Assembly: GCA_038373865.1 (NCBI GenBank)
Contig: JAXGGA010002297.1
Coordinates: forward strand, 1-64,000
Length of the DNA stretch: 64,000 bases
Reading direction: 5' to 3'
DNA from: Uloborus plumipes
Lineage: Eukaryota > Arthropoda > Arachnida > Araneae > Uloboridae
The first letter of the stretch is position 1. Every line of letters starts with the position of its first letter. A program made the position numbers and the translations under genes. Shown here piece after piece: positions 33,101 to 42,407 of this stretch. The notes under the pieces were generated by a model that worked only from the letters and a program-made list of their open reading frames with translations, was not told the origin of the DNA and ran no database searches.

Positions 33101-35216
33101 AACTCAATAATGCGTTAATTTTGTTCTGCTGGTCCCCAACTTCTCTCTCGTGGGCAGTGATGACAGAATCGTAGAGACCGGACAAGTCTCTTAACAATTG
33201 AGCATTAACTTTGATCAGACCTGTCAGCAATTCCCCGGATTGAGCAATATTTTCGTTTAATGTTTCGGCTGTAACCGTTGTTAATTCGACTAGTTTGCGT
33301 TGATTAATTTGGATAGTACTTTCAATGACTTCGCGCTCGATTGCTCGAAGATGATTCAGGATTACTTTAACTGCATTTTCATACTCGGTTGTCGGTAGAG
33401 TTGGCACAAATGCCCCATACCCGCTGGTGGGGGAGTAGTTACTCAAGTCCAGCGATCGAAAGCGCAAAGTTAACAAATCCATGTCTTGGGTATCTGATGG
33501 AATGACCTTGGCGACCCATTTTAGGTAACCACGGGCTAGCTGCTGTGTTGGGTTATCGTCTCCAGTGCTAGATTGCATGCCAAGGACAGACTCGCCGAAA
33601 GCCAGCGAAAATTCGATATTGTCTTTTAAGTCTGATAAATAAGAGGTATTTGGTGGCTGTCTGACGTCATCGGTGATGTACGGCAGGCCATTTTTATCCA
33701 AATCGTAGCGTAACCCGTCGGCTACCAGAAAATGTCTATTTCCGTCGTCCGTTTGGAAACGGGCCACGCCAAGGAACTCTTCACAACCGAGCTGCAGACC
33801 TTCGTATCCTTTTGGACTCAATGAGATTACGTTGTATTTTCCGGTTGCCCGCATGTCCAGTTTGTATCCGAATAATCGGACATTTTCCCCAGGCAGATGA
33901 ATCGCTGTCTTAGACCTTCCGCTGATCACGTATCCATAAGAAGTGAAATTTTTCACCTCTTCCTGCACTGTAAACTGCATTCCGTCCAGATCAAGTCGTG
34001 CTTTGTAGACATTGATGGTGGGAGTGGCGATGGTGGATATGACACCGGATTGGTCATCAAGAATTATTTTAGAGAAATCAGTGTCATCTCGAGGTTTGAA
34101 ATTAGGATTGATGGCGTCGCCGAAAACTGTGGACATGGCTGCCTTGAAAATGCGTCGCCAAGCAGTTGCTCGCTTGTACTCGGTGAATGTTGTTAGTGGG
34201 GCGAGTGTCAGTCCAATAGGTGCCTGCTGGGTGAGATTTTTATTTAACCAAAGGCGCGAGACACGAGTTTCTTCGCTGAAAATCTGGAACACACTGTCAT
34301 GCTTAGCCCAAAAATCTTCCCTCCACAACCCTTTCTTCAAGCTCTCCTGGAATTCTCTGTTATTGCTGAAACAGAGAATGTGTCCGTACTCTTTCACATA
34401 CCCATAACGCCCCGTATCGGCACCTGTTGTGAAACGCATGAACTCGGCAGCCTTGCAACCCGTGAAATCGTTTTGTGCGAAGCTTTCTTTCACTTTCTCG
34501 AAATGTGCCGCATCGTAAGCAAATACTTGAACTATTTGGTCCCCAACAGATACTGACGAGACAAAGTGAGTGCCGTATCGAGCGAATTGAGCTAAGTAGG
34601 CATTGGCATCAGCTGGTGTTAAGTCAGTGGAAGTATCGATACTTGTAGATACTGGAGAATGTCGCAAGCAGGCCATGGTGCGCATAAACTCATCATTGAC
34701 CCCAATCCGAGGGTCTGGTCGCGAGATGTGGACAGCTTTTAAAATATTATGCTCTTTGACCGTATGAAGCAGTGTCTGATCTGAACGAATGAGTTTGGCA
34801 AGGACGTAACGGAGAATGGTATCTTCAAGAGAGACACCTAAAGTTGCTTCCAGTTCTTTCTTTGCCATTTGCCCTGTTGGTGCAGACAGCAGCAAGGACC
34901 CTGCAGGGAGAGAAGGGGGTGAATCGTCGATGGCTGGCACATCTATCTTGTACCCAAGCAGTTCCGTTATCAGACTTCCCGCGGTTTCGTGCAAGCTTAT
35001 GACAGGGTAACCCCATTCACCTCTTTCTCCAGAGGGCTCTGGAGTTTGCAGTCTCATGGGTAGGTCTTCAGGCCTGTTCAGGATGTCCAGCTTCCCACTC
35101 GCAGGGTTCCAGCCGGGTGCATACCCCTTCAGTAGGTTAGCGGCGACTCCCAGTTCCTGTAGGGGAGTAAAAGAGTCGCCATCCCCTGAATCGTCAGTTT
35201 TGCTTGTTTCGTTCAT
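30162..35216 (-). CDS. MACPF-domain protein with helical and P47-like C-terminal regions (1684 aa)
   Basis: A single uninterrupted frame of 1684 residues without introns. There is no signal peptide. Residues ~140-400 look like a MACPF pore-forming domain, with the signature YGTHFV at 214-219. Residues ~610-930 are predicted to be long amphipathic helices or coiled coil, with a hydrophobic stretch at ~736-757. Residues ~940-1150 are beta-rich with SVTPFGSWLVSLP (1096-1108), weakly like a segment of bacterial toxin-complex proteins. From TNGWDVVF (1204-1211) to the end, with LLFPK (1656-1660) and PGEMLILGNF (1672-1681), the pattern resembles the P47/OrfX TULIP family of bacteria. Base composition is richer in G+C than the flanks. 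The start at 35216 has a favourable AAAAATGA context. A TATA-like box lies ~165 bp upstream. Pore formation or lipid binding is inferred, not shown. MACPF is likely, P47-like is tentative. No other gene lies nearby. Confidence 0.8.
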   Translation of the reverse strand: MNETSKTDDSGDGDSFTPLQELGVAANLLKGYAPGWNPASGKLDILNRPEDLPMRLQTPEPSGERGEWGYPVISLHETAGSLITELLGYKIDVPAIDDSPPSLPAGSLLLSAPTGQMAKKELEATLGVSLEDTILRYVLAKLIRSDQTLLHTVKEHNILKAVHISRPDPRIGVNDEFMRTMACLRHSPVSTSIDTSTDLTPADANAYLAQFARYGTHFVSSVSVGDQIVQVFAYDAAHFEKVKESFAQNDFTGCKAAEFMRFTTGADTGRYGYVKEYGHILCFSNNREFQESLKKGLWREDFWAKHDSVFQIFSEETRVSRLWLNKNLTQQAPIGLTLAPLTTFTEYKRATAWRRIFKAAMSTVFGDAINPNFKPRDDTDFSKIILDDQSGVISTIATPTINVYKARLDLDGMQFTVQEEVKNFTSYGYVISGRSKTAIHLPGENVRLFGYKLDMRATGKYNVISLSPKGYEGLQLGCEEFLGVARFQTDDGNRHFLVADGLRYDLDKNGLPYITDDVRQPPNTSYLSDLKDNIEFSLAFGESVLGMQSSTGDDNPTQQLARGYLKWVAKVIPSDTQDMDLLTLRFRSLDLSNYSPTSGYGAFVPTLPTTEYENAVKVILNHLRAIEREVIESTIQINQRKLVELTTVTAETLNENIAQSGELLTGLIKVNAQLLRDLSGLYDSVITAHEREVGDQQNKINALLSSVFEQQAEVDNAGQKYKAAVEKWEAMEAVKYGLDIVANTFSLGIAILIPSSTLEGVKELCTIAQRIQKVLHVFNTAMNVYSSSYGLMENIIDAQKALDSLDGKGYGNITTLKWEELLMNLETVMSHGPSIPEKNEVVKAFKTLAARGKALASAQSNLLQIQRDIYITQCQKALNEREANRLEKLIVTLHPEKIKELDRKAIDLVGLTRSLDYVRQQMLATLAKSFLLQDQALQYAWLQNPTPIASYSLLTFTRSRIAQNQETERAKSLLLRYQPSTIQPISIDIKGVIADNIRNGHAFEIIIDPSHPKFKEYVNVRVQSVVAEVMLVKSTETGKLLVKLTFENKPFVDRNIEREIFHFHTPQRERVYEFDVATGNPNFTDGGESWSGDANSVTPFGSWLVSLPKVQTNHGLVFKNGVTVDIRLTFTVEARIVHASRRLATNVPTLANIVGGSKRAIDATQIDARVLKAEALHRNITTQAGVRSSKDSLVQTLYEAKNATNGWDVVFSMALEPINRALRDQFDDLKHNTTYKNVIDTATSTKATSQITAIKRFHMEYGYPLLTFDGNNSRSVRLEMPIEKGTLTRCAKIGEMSEMCDAAISISGKTLTTYVELSKVLGTTSEGNNMLHIKLNMAEGAFRVEDIELSDEEKVELNKEIKAYFVQNKVEYLINTLDLTHKPVIDAMKPNGFLFKVLKTEANVDILQLFIQTGNRALKNETQAYLNNVPEPLPEASETSLLVRSGLLFAEVLPQVFNTSKGWSLAGKESSDEKKWYGEFTNAPVTATGIDLSSLSHTEHTQGPVDVPTKHDYTLPGNQITWNLSGMTLKPQSGGQMNISCSKEHVITVTDHMDTKNPFRGHSYLDMDIQTNLTSKVNGVIENEIDGSERNQSIVSKIKNSTLTVVGHFSGGGTCGRDDVKALINQEVREKVPPKIVANLNEINFAPISLFSIKNLLFPKKNYIHFERVAVPGEMLILGNFSSN

Positions 35217-35375
35217 TTTTGTTTCCTCTATTGTTTTTCTGCTGACGTGAATTTTTATTTTTAGGAAGTTTATGCTTCTTTCAGTGTCTCGGTGAGGGTT
35301 GTTTCAGAAGAACGAAAGGCAGTTTCAAGTCAATGAACTCCGGGTAGGTTTTTACTTTCAAATCCTTCACACCTG

Positions 35376-35392
35376 TCTCCTTATATGGAATC
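35376..35392 (-). promoter_or_regulatory. Candidate TATA box of the MACPF gene
   Basis: On the reverse strand CATATAAGGAGACAGG lies ~165 bp before the start codon, which would give a 5-prime UTR of about 130 bases. A single motif in A+T-rich DNA is weak evidence. Confidence 0.35.
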
Positions 35393-35662
35393 CTATACGA
35401 CGATGGCACCCTGTCGTGCTATCTGTTTTACTGAAAATAGAAAAAAAAAGACGAATCAATAAATTTTAATTGCACATTGAATTCTTTTAACTTCACTGTA
35501 AAAAAAAAGCGTAACCTTACTCCATAAATACGGTGGCAGAAATGCTGCCTGGACTGCTAGAGTCACTTAACCGATATACAGGGGGACAAGAAATAACTTG
35601 GACAGACATGCTACATTAAAACTTTAATGCTAATGAAAACATCGCTACCAAGCTTCAAAATA

Positions 35663-35835
35663 CAGTCGAGCCCGCTTATTAGAATATCGGTTAAAAGAAT
35701 ATCCCGCTTAATATAATACATTTTCAGTGTACCAAACCGTTGTAATGAAATATTATCATCCCGGATAATGGAATATCCCGCTTATTAGAATATTTTTTGT
35801 GGAAAAATGGCTTTTCCATTAAGCGGGCTCGACTG
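35663..35835. mobile_element. pogo/Tigger-like MITE (173 bp)
   Basis: The ends CAGTCGAGCCCGCTTA and TAAGCGGGCTCGACTG are perfect inverted repeats flanked by TA. Inner repeats GAATATCCCGCTTA occur twice. Entirely non-coding. Confidence 0.85.
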
Positions 35836-35866
35836 TAAATAAGATTATATCAATGTGTCTAATATA

Positions 35867-37276
35867 AACTCATATTTGTGAAAATTGCAACGCCATGAAG
35901 GAATCGTCATAATTGAATGAAATTTAATATACAGCTGAGTGATAGTGGTACAAATAAATAATTAAACTTAGAAAGCCAACAAACAATAAAAAAATATTGA
36001 AATTAGTATTTTGTGCAGCCACCCCGCGCTGCAATAAGTGCTGCTACGCGACGTGGCATGGAGTCAAACCAATTTTTAATGTCTGCCTGATCAAGAGCAT
36101 TCGATTCTGTTTGTATGCGTACCCAAACTTCGTCAGTAGAAGCAACAGGACGAGGATCACGAACGAGGCGCCGGCCAACGAAATCCCAGACATGTTCAAT
36201 CAGCGACATATCCGGGGAATACGCTGGCCAGAGAAGAAGCTGCACCTGCTGCGATGCAAGGAAGAATTGAACAGTCCCAGCGACATGAGGGCAGGCATTA
36301 CCCTGCTGAAATACAGCGCCAGGCAAGCCTTGAAGGAAGGGGACAGCTTGGGGCTGTAGAACTTCACTGATGTTCCAGTTGCTGTTAAGATTACTCACAA
36401 TTCATAGCAATTGAGATCGTCCGTGATATGATATGGCACCCCAGACCATGACTCCAGGTGTTCGTCCACTGTGACGTTGGATAATGCACTCTGTAAGGTG
36501 GCGTTCACCGGCATAGAGTCGGAAGCGAATGCGGCCATCATGGTGCCACAAATTAAAGCGGGATTTATCAGAAAACACAACATACTGCCAATCAGCACGC
36601 CAGTCTTTATGCAGATTGGCCCATTGTAGCCGCAGGCGGCAATGGTTTAGCGTGAGCGGGATCCTGTATAAAGGAGTCCTTGCGTGCAGTCCACGCTGCA
36701 GCAGACGTCTACGAATTGATGAAGCACACATTGAATCACCTGTAGCTGTTGACCACTGTGCTGCCAGTTGTCTGGAAGAAGCTGTACGGTCCGATAGTAC
36801 CATGCGGATCAGGTGTCTATCATCGCGTGTTGACGTCACATTTCGGGGTCCACTCAGAGTTGTCCGACACTCGTCCGTCCACTGATTCCAAACACGCATC
36901 ACTGTGCTGCTGTTTCGCTGCACAAGAGCGGCTACTTCACGGTAAGACAATCAAGCTTCACGAAGGCCGATGATTCTCCCCCGTTGAAACTCCGTAAATT
37001 GTTGAAACCTCGCTCTTTTTCATTGAAGAGGCATAAGCAACGTCTGATCTAACGTTTATCACAAGCAGATAACCACCTATAACCATACACGCCTTGCTGC
37101 AGCCGTCTATTTATTCGGATAAATCCGGCGTTCAGAGGGCGCTGCTCAGCGTACGCTTGCATTACGCGTCTAAAATTCTAATCATTTGCATATCCTACCC
37201 TACTTTGCATTTGCTGAAAATTTTAGGCCATTCGCGCAAATCCTTCATGGTGTTGCAATTGTCGCAAACATGAGTT
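35867..37276 (-). mobile_element. Tc1-like element, dead
   Basis: The ends AACTCATRTTTGYG, continuing to GCAACRCCATGAAGGA, are inverted over ~37 bp and flanked by TA. It carries one broken transposase gene (36003-36950) and lies inside the mariner at 35579-37702. Confidence 0.88.
36003..36950 (-). pseudogene. Tc1 transposase, frameshifted and catalytically dead
   Basis: Reverse-strand Tc1 transposase, which cuts and rejoins DNA at the inverted ends. Residues from YREVAALVQRN to the GPRNVTS linker are the helix-turn-helix part. The first catalytic D is in VFSDKSRF and the third acid in SLIEHVWDF. The second position reads FQQGNACPH, with G where the family has D. A frameshift near 36400 splits the frame, and a stop codon precedes the first HTH. 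Motion would need another copy in trans. Confidence 0.88.
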
Positions 37277-37284
37277 TATTTAAA

Positions 37285-37600
37285 CGTTTTCAAAGTGACT
37301 ACCTTTAGCTTTAATATAGAGCTTGAAACGTGTCACAGAATTTTGGCTATGGGCAGCAACTCATTTACTGATATTTGATCCCATTGCTTGCATAAAGATT
37401 TCTTTGGGATACTCTTGTCTCCAAGATGGATCAAACAGAATAATTCATTAGGTTCAAATCTGGGGAATACGCTGGATATTCTCGAGTTTCAATGAAATCC
37501 AGAAATGTATCTTGCACCAATCATGATTGTCTTTAGCTCTGTGTGCAGGTGTGGGATTTAGTTGGAATGTCAATCTTTTGCTTATGTTGTTTAGTAGCGT
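37285..37600 (-). pseudogene. mariner transposase C-terminal remnant
   Basis: On the reverse strand YSPDLNLMNYSV, a stop, then SILETRVSQRN can be read, followed by more stops. This is the third catalytic region and C-terminus of a mariner-type transposase. It belongs to the element at 35579-37702. Confidence 0.6.
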
Positions 37601-37919
37601 TCTATAGGATCGTATTCCCAATTACAATACCATTATAACTTTAGTCGCAGTAACATATATTTGGCTTGAAACTTCGTCCCAATTATTTCTTGTGTCACCT
37701 TGTATTTGGTGTAGAGTAACACATCACTTGTGGAAGGTTACACTTGGTTATATAGCGTAACGTTTCAACTATTTCTGTGTTAGATTACACCAGAGTTCTC
37801 TGTCAAAAGGAGAAGAGCATTCATTAGTCTTGAATCAGTTATTCGTTTGTTTAACGTTTATCAGGTTCATGCTTCTCTACTACAGAAATCCATTTCACAC
37901 AAATGCGTAAGTTATTTTA

Positions 37920-38008
37920 ATGGTACACGATAGAATCGAACCGCGAACTTAATGCGTACAGAAGGCTCTCAAAGCAAGCGCGTTTTACCACTCAGCCGTT
38001 AAGAGATA
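37920..38008 (-). mobile_element. tRNA-like SINE head
   Basis: On the reverse strand it has an A-box-like GAGTGGTAAAACGC and a B-box GGTTCGATTCT, spaced as in tRNA genes. The stems are imperfect and no long body or tail is clear, so a SINE remnant is more likely than a tRNA gene. Confidence 0.5.
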
Positions 38009-38429
38009 TGTGTCTGAACGCATGCGCTTTAAATAATACCTCAGTCATTTTAACGCATGGTGGGAAAGTATTAAAATGACTATATACCAATTAATAAACT
38101 GTCGTAATTACTTTTAAACATTCAGAACATAATGAGTAAGAATTAAAATTACATGTACATTGACAAACATTTGATTCAAAAACAAAGGAGAATAATGAGG
38201 CTCACTTTCAAATTTGGTAGGCCTTAATATCCGCTTATTTCTTTTGTAAAGATACAAAAAAAAAGTGCAACAATTGGTTCTTAATATGTAACTCAGAAAT
38301 GAAATATCGATAGAAGCATTAAAAACAGAAAATTATAGCGCAAAACTATACATAAAATTGAACATGTAAAAATTGGTTATGATTCAGTTTGAAGATTTTC
38401 AGTTGAATTTTAAGGCCTTAAAATTTACG

Positions 38430-38690
38430 AGTTGTACCGTACCAAGTGCGGTCGCTCGCTGGTATTCTAATTTCACATTAGCTGCCAGTTTTTTTGGCTC
38501 TCGTTGCTCTATAAGAGGATTTTTGCCTCCAACTCGGTCACTTTCGTATCCCATGCTGATGAGTGCATAATAAGCACGAAACTGCAGTCCATGGATCGAA
38601 ATGACCGAGTTGACGGTGCATTGTATGTTTCTGCCTTAGCCCTTGCTTGGGATGGTTTCTCACTGCTTTATATAAGTAGCTAGTTAGTGT
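38430..38690 (+). mobile_element. Hammerhead-bearing retroelement fragment, copy 2
   Basis: Shares with 19636-19870 the words GCCTCCAACTCGGTC-like before and TTCTGCCTTAG after the ribozyme. Upstream AAGTGCGGTCGCTCGC and downstream GCTTGGGATGG have no partner in copy 1. Kind of parent element is open (Penelope-like LTR or retrozyme). Confidence 0.6.
38530..38612 (+). ncRNA. Type I hammerhead ribozyme 2
   Basis: The core is complete: CTGATGA (38556-38562), stem II GTGC/GCAC (38563-38566, 38574-38577) with loop ATAATAA, GAAA (38578-38581), palindromic CTGCAG stem III (38582-38587), and cleavage triplet GTC ending at 38589. Stem I is CATG/CATG next to the core and, after an internal loop, CAACTCGGTCA/TGACCGAGTTG (38530-38540, 38602-38612). 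Compared with ribozyme 1, stem I and II bases differ but still pair, which is strong evidence of a maintained fold. Confidence 0.9.
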
Positions 38691-38964
38691 AAAGTTTTAA
38701 GCAGTAAAATAGTTGGAACTGGCCTGAAATTGTGAATGAAATTTATTATTCACAATAAAATGCAATGCAGAAACTTAACGCACTAGGAAAATAACTGGGG
38801 CATAATAACTTTTAAGTTCATGAAATTACATTAAAAATGTAACTTTTAAAACTTTATGAATGTACTTTTCTTGTGATTTAAATACAATTTTACAATATTA
38901 AACTAAAAAAAAGTGCTAATTTTATTTTTAACCAGAAATAATTTATTGTTGCACCCATCTTTTG

Positions 38965-39355
38965 TAGACGTAACATCAGTCACGGGTACAAAATAATTTC
39001 TATACTTTCCGTTTTAAAGTTTTTTCGATGAATCAAGGTATTTTCATAAACTTTAAGATCTCTGTTTTAAGGGGGGAAAAACTGTTTAGTTTTTAGTTTG
39101 AAGAGGATTTCAAATTAAACATAAGTAAATTTTTTCAATGTCTCTTCTGTGTAACGTCAGTCACGTTTTTTTATTCCGCTTAATTTCCCACAAAAATAGT
39201 TCCTCATGTCTAACTTCATGTGTGGGGGCATAAGTGCACCATATCAAGATATTTTAGACCAATTTTGCCAGTAATAAAATTCAATTCCCTGACAGAGTTG
39301 AATTTAAAAGGTAAAAATGTAGTCAAAGTGTAACGTCAGTCACCCTGGAATGGCC
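38965..39355. mobile_element. Element C: right part of an element with TAACGTCAGTCAC motif
   Basis: The right end GGAATGGCC matches the end of element A, and the motif GTGTAACGTCAGTCAC touches it and recurs near 39151 and, as GTAACATCAGTCACG, near 38971. No left end was found, so it is truncated or the left end has diverged. Confidence 0.55.
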
Positions 39356-40354
39356 TTTATGTTTGTATTTCATTATAGTTTGCAAAATATGCAAACTAAT
39401 ATTTTATCTCATTTTAAACTATAATGATTTGGTATGATAAAATTTAAACTCACTTATATTTATATTCTCTCTCCATAAAGGTAAGTAGACCATATTCTCA
39501 ATTTAATATCTAAATTATTTTAAATTCAAAAGATTCATAATAAATAATCAAAATGCTACTAAGTAAGTGCTTTTTATTTGAGGGGGGGAGTAAAGCAATT
39601 AGTATTATACTACGTTTTGATTTCAATGATTTTTGGTAATATAACATTTCAATATTATTTGCTTCTTGTAAAAATAAAAATGTTATTTATCCATAATTAA
39701 TTTCCCCTGTCTTAATGACACCTCCCTTTGACGGACTCCGGAGCCAATCTGAGAAAGGGACAACACTACAACTGAGGTTCAAAATGGAAATAAATATCAG
39801 TATGACATTGCTCAATAAAACTGAAAAAGTGCTAAGATTAAATTAAAAATTCAAAACAACCCCTGACCCTGATTGCCGATCTCATAAAAAAAAAACTTAA
39901 TGGTCTCATGAAGCATTTTAAATCTAATTATATTTAATTTCTTTCGAGAAGATATGGTAAACACGGAAAAGGAAAGATAATCCTTAAAAAAAATGCTATT
40001 CGCAAAAGCAGAATAAAGAGAGAAAATTGAAAATTCTTGTACTAAAATAAATTACAAGTATTTTAATTGTTAACAAATAGAAACTGGTAACAGATAAACA
40101 TTTTAAATCATTGAGTTTTATTTTCCTCGTCGGCCAACAATGACATCTGTTTCCAATCGTGTCAATTAAAGCCTTAGCCGCATTTGTTGAAAAACGTTTT
40201 AGTTCTAGTTATATTTTGCATGGAAGTTCCAAACACATCTTATCAGACACAGAAATTTTTTTCTTCCTTTTGATACTATTATTTTAAATTTTCAAGTATG
40301 TTAACACTTCAAAAATCACGAAAAACGTTTTAAATATTTTTCAATTAATGTCTT

Positions 40355-40520
40355 TGTTAATGTCATCCGAAGACGCGACCAAACTAAGAAAACTTTCGAT
40401 TACTTCATCTTTTACAAAATAAAAAAATTAAAAATCGGTCCATTCGGTTAGGCGCTAGAGTGCCTAAGACATGTACACAGATATACGACAGATAAACAGA
40501 CCAACAGACATTTCAAACTT
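40355..40520 (+). mobile_element. LINE 3-prime tail, copy 1
   Basis: AATGTCATCCGAAGACGCGAC, A-rich spacer, then ATCGGTCCATTCGGTTAGGC, CGCTAG, and CAGACAGAT-like words, matching 61345-61530 in the opposite orientation. Tails of this style belong to RTE-like LINEs. No ORF remains. Confidence 0.55.
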
Positions 40521-40842
40521 TTATTTTTTTTTTAACTTTCATGTCTAGTTAACATAATTAGCAATGTATTTATAAGGGATGCACCAATTAATCGGTACTG
40601 CCGATAAATCGACCATAATCGGCCCCTTTGCAGATTAATAGGCGGAAAAATATTTTTTACATATTATTTTTCCTACAATACACCTACAATAAGGAATTAT
40701 GATGATTAATTTGACTAACAGTAAAGAATTTTCTACAAACATTACTATAATATATAATATAACATTGTACAGAGTAAAAGTAAAACAAATAATTCAGAAA
40801 TTGCGTAAAACTGAATGAAATAGTAATAATAAACCCCTCATA

Positions 40843-42405
40843 CACTAGGTGGCCAAAAGTATCCGGACACTTTCAAAAATTCACATTTTTACATATAGCT
40901 AGAGAAATAAGTGATCAATTGTTCTTTAACTTTAGTCATACAAAATATAGGCTTCACCGAACATTTCCAAGTTGAAATTAAATTACCCTTGCATTTGGGG
41001 GACGATAAGAAGGGGGGTCGAAAGAATAACCGCTTTTTGACCATAACTATTTGAAAATAGCTCGGAACAAGCTGTGCATTTCAGTAATTAATTAGCATAC
41101 TATGTATAATTACTATACAAATTCAAATGAACGCACCACTCTTACTTCCGAAGATATGAAACATTTTTTAAAAAACGGCAATTTTGTTTGAAGGGTTTTT
41201 GCTCATAACACGCAGAGTTTTTGATCAAACCTTATCAAAACTTCAGGAAAAATGACAAAATACAAGAGAGAGAACATACTAAAACGGTTTTTAAAAATAT
41301 TGAAAATCCGATGAGATATGAACGTTAAAAGGAAAAAAAATTTCACGGCGCATGCGCGAACGACAGAAATTTATAACTACGAAAATATTGTAGCCTGGTA
41401 TATACTGCATCTTATAAAAAAAGTTCCAGTTGAATATCATGAAAATTGAAAAAGATATCAGCGATCTAGTGAGCTGTATTTCATTCATTCTCAGACAATA
41501 CATACATAGTGAGGGTCTGTCCACAAAGAGCTATTTTTAAAATAAAGGTTATTTCGTCATCGTTCAAAACCAACGTTTCAGGGGGTCTCCGGATACTTTT
41601 GGCCACCTACTTATAAGGTCTTTTTGGCCGAATGGGCGAAATGTGACTTCTATGCCAAATATAAATTTTTAAACAGTATACAATTTAACATTGAAAAATA
41701 TGCTCGATTGTCCCCACACTATTTGTGAACAACCCCTCTCCATTTATGAATTGACTGCAAATGAATGAATTACAGCTCACTAGATCGCTGATATCTTTAT
41801 CAATTTTTACGATATTCAACTGATACTTTTTTTATAAGATGCAGTATACACCAGGCTACAATATTTTTGTAGTTATAAATTTCTGTCTTTCGCGCATGCG
41901 CCGTGCAAAATTATTTCCTTTTAACGTTCATATCTCATCGGATTTTTAATATTTTTAAAAACCGTTTTAGTATGTTCTTTCTCTTGTATTTTGTCATCTT
42001 TCCTGAAGTTTTGATAAGGTTTGATCAAAAACTCTGCGTGTTATGAGCAAAAACCCTTCAAATAAAATTGCCGTTTTTTAAAAAATGTTTCATATCTTCG
42101 GAAGAAAGAGTGGTACGTTCATTTGAATTTGTACAGTAATTATACATAGTATGCTAATTAATTATGAAATGCATAGCTTATTCCGAGCTATTTTCAAAGA
42201 GTTATGGTCAAAAAGCGGTTTTTCTTTCGACCCCCCTTCTTATCGTCCCCCAAATGCAAGGGTAATTTAATTTCAACTTGGAAATGTTCGGTGAAGAATA
42301 TATTTTGCATGACTAAAGTTAAAGAACAATTGATCACTTATTTCTCGAGTTATATCTAAAAATGTAAATTTTTGAAAGTGTCCGGATACTTTTGGCCACC
42401 TAGTG
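40843..42405. mobile_element. Large palindromic Tc1/mariner-like element, ~640-bp arms
   Basis: The ends CACTAGGTGGCCAAAAGTAT are inverted and flanked by TA. Arms 40843-41490 and 41770-42405 are almost perfect complements. A third, inner copy of the end lies at 41583-41612 (GATACTTTTGGCCACCTA), so one full copy plus a partial inverted one joined at the centre. Non-coding. Confidence 0.85.
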
Positions 42406-42407
42406 TA

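Larger units (their letters stand above)
35579..37702 (-). mobile_element. mariner-like element holding two later insertions
   Basis: The ends CAGGGGGACAAGAAATAA and its partner near 37675-37702 (TTATTTCTTGTGTCACCTTG) are inverted and flanked by TA. Subtracting the MITE at 35663-35835 and the Tc1 at 35867-37276 leaves ~500 bp, mostly the decayed transposase end at 37285-37600. Confidence 0.7.

Noticed and set aside
30740..35250. Other ORFs of 60-134 residues on both strands within the MACPF gene
   Set aside because: Overlapping frames in a coding region with balanced composition; only the 1684-residue frame has domain content.
40578..40640. A hAT end (AGGGATGCACCAATTAATCG)
   Set aside because: It looks like a known type of hAT terminus, but no partner end or 8-bp TSD was found in the window.
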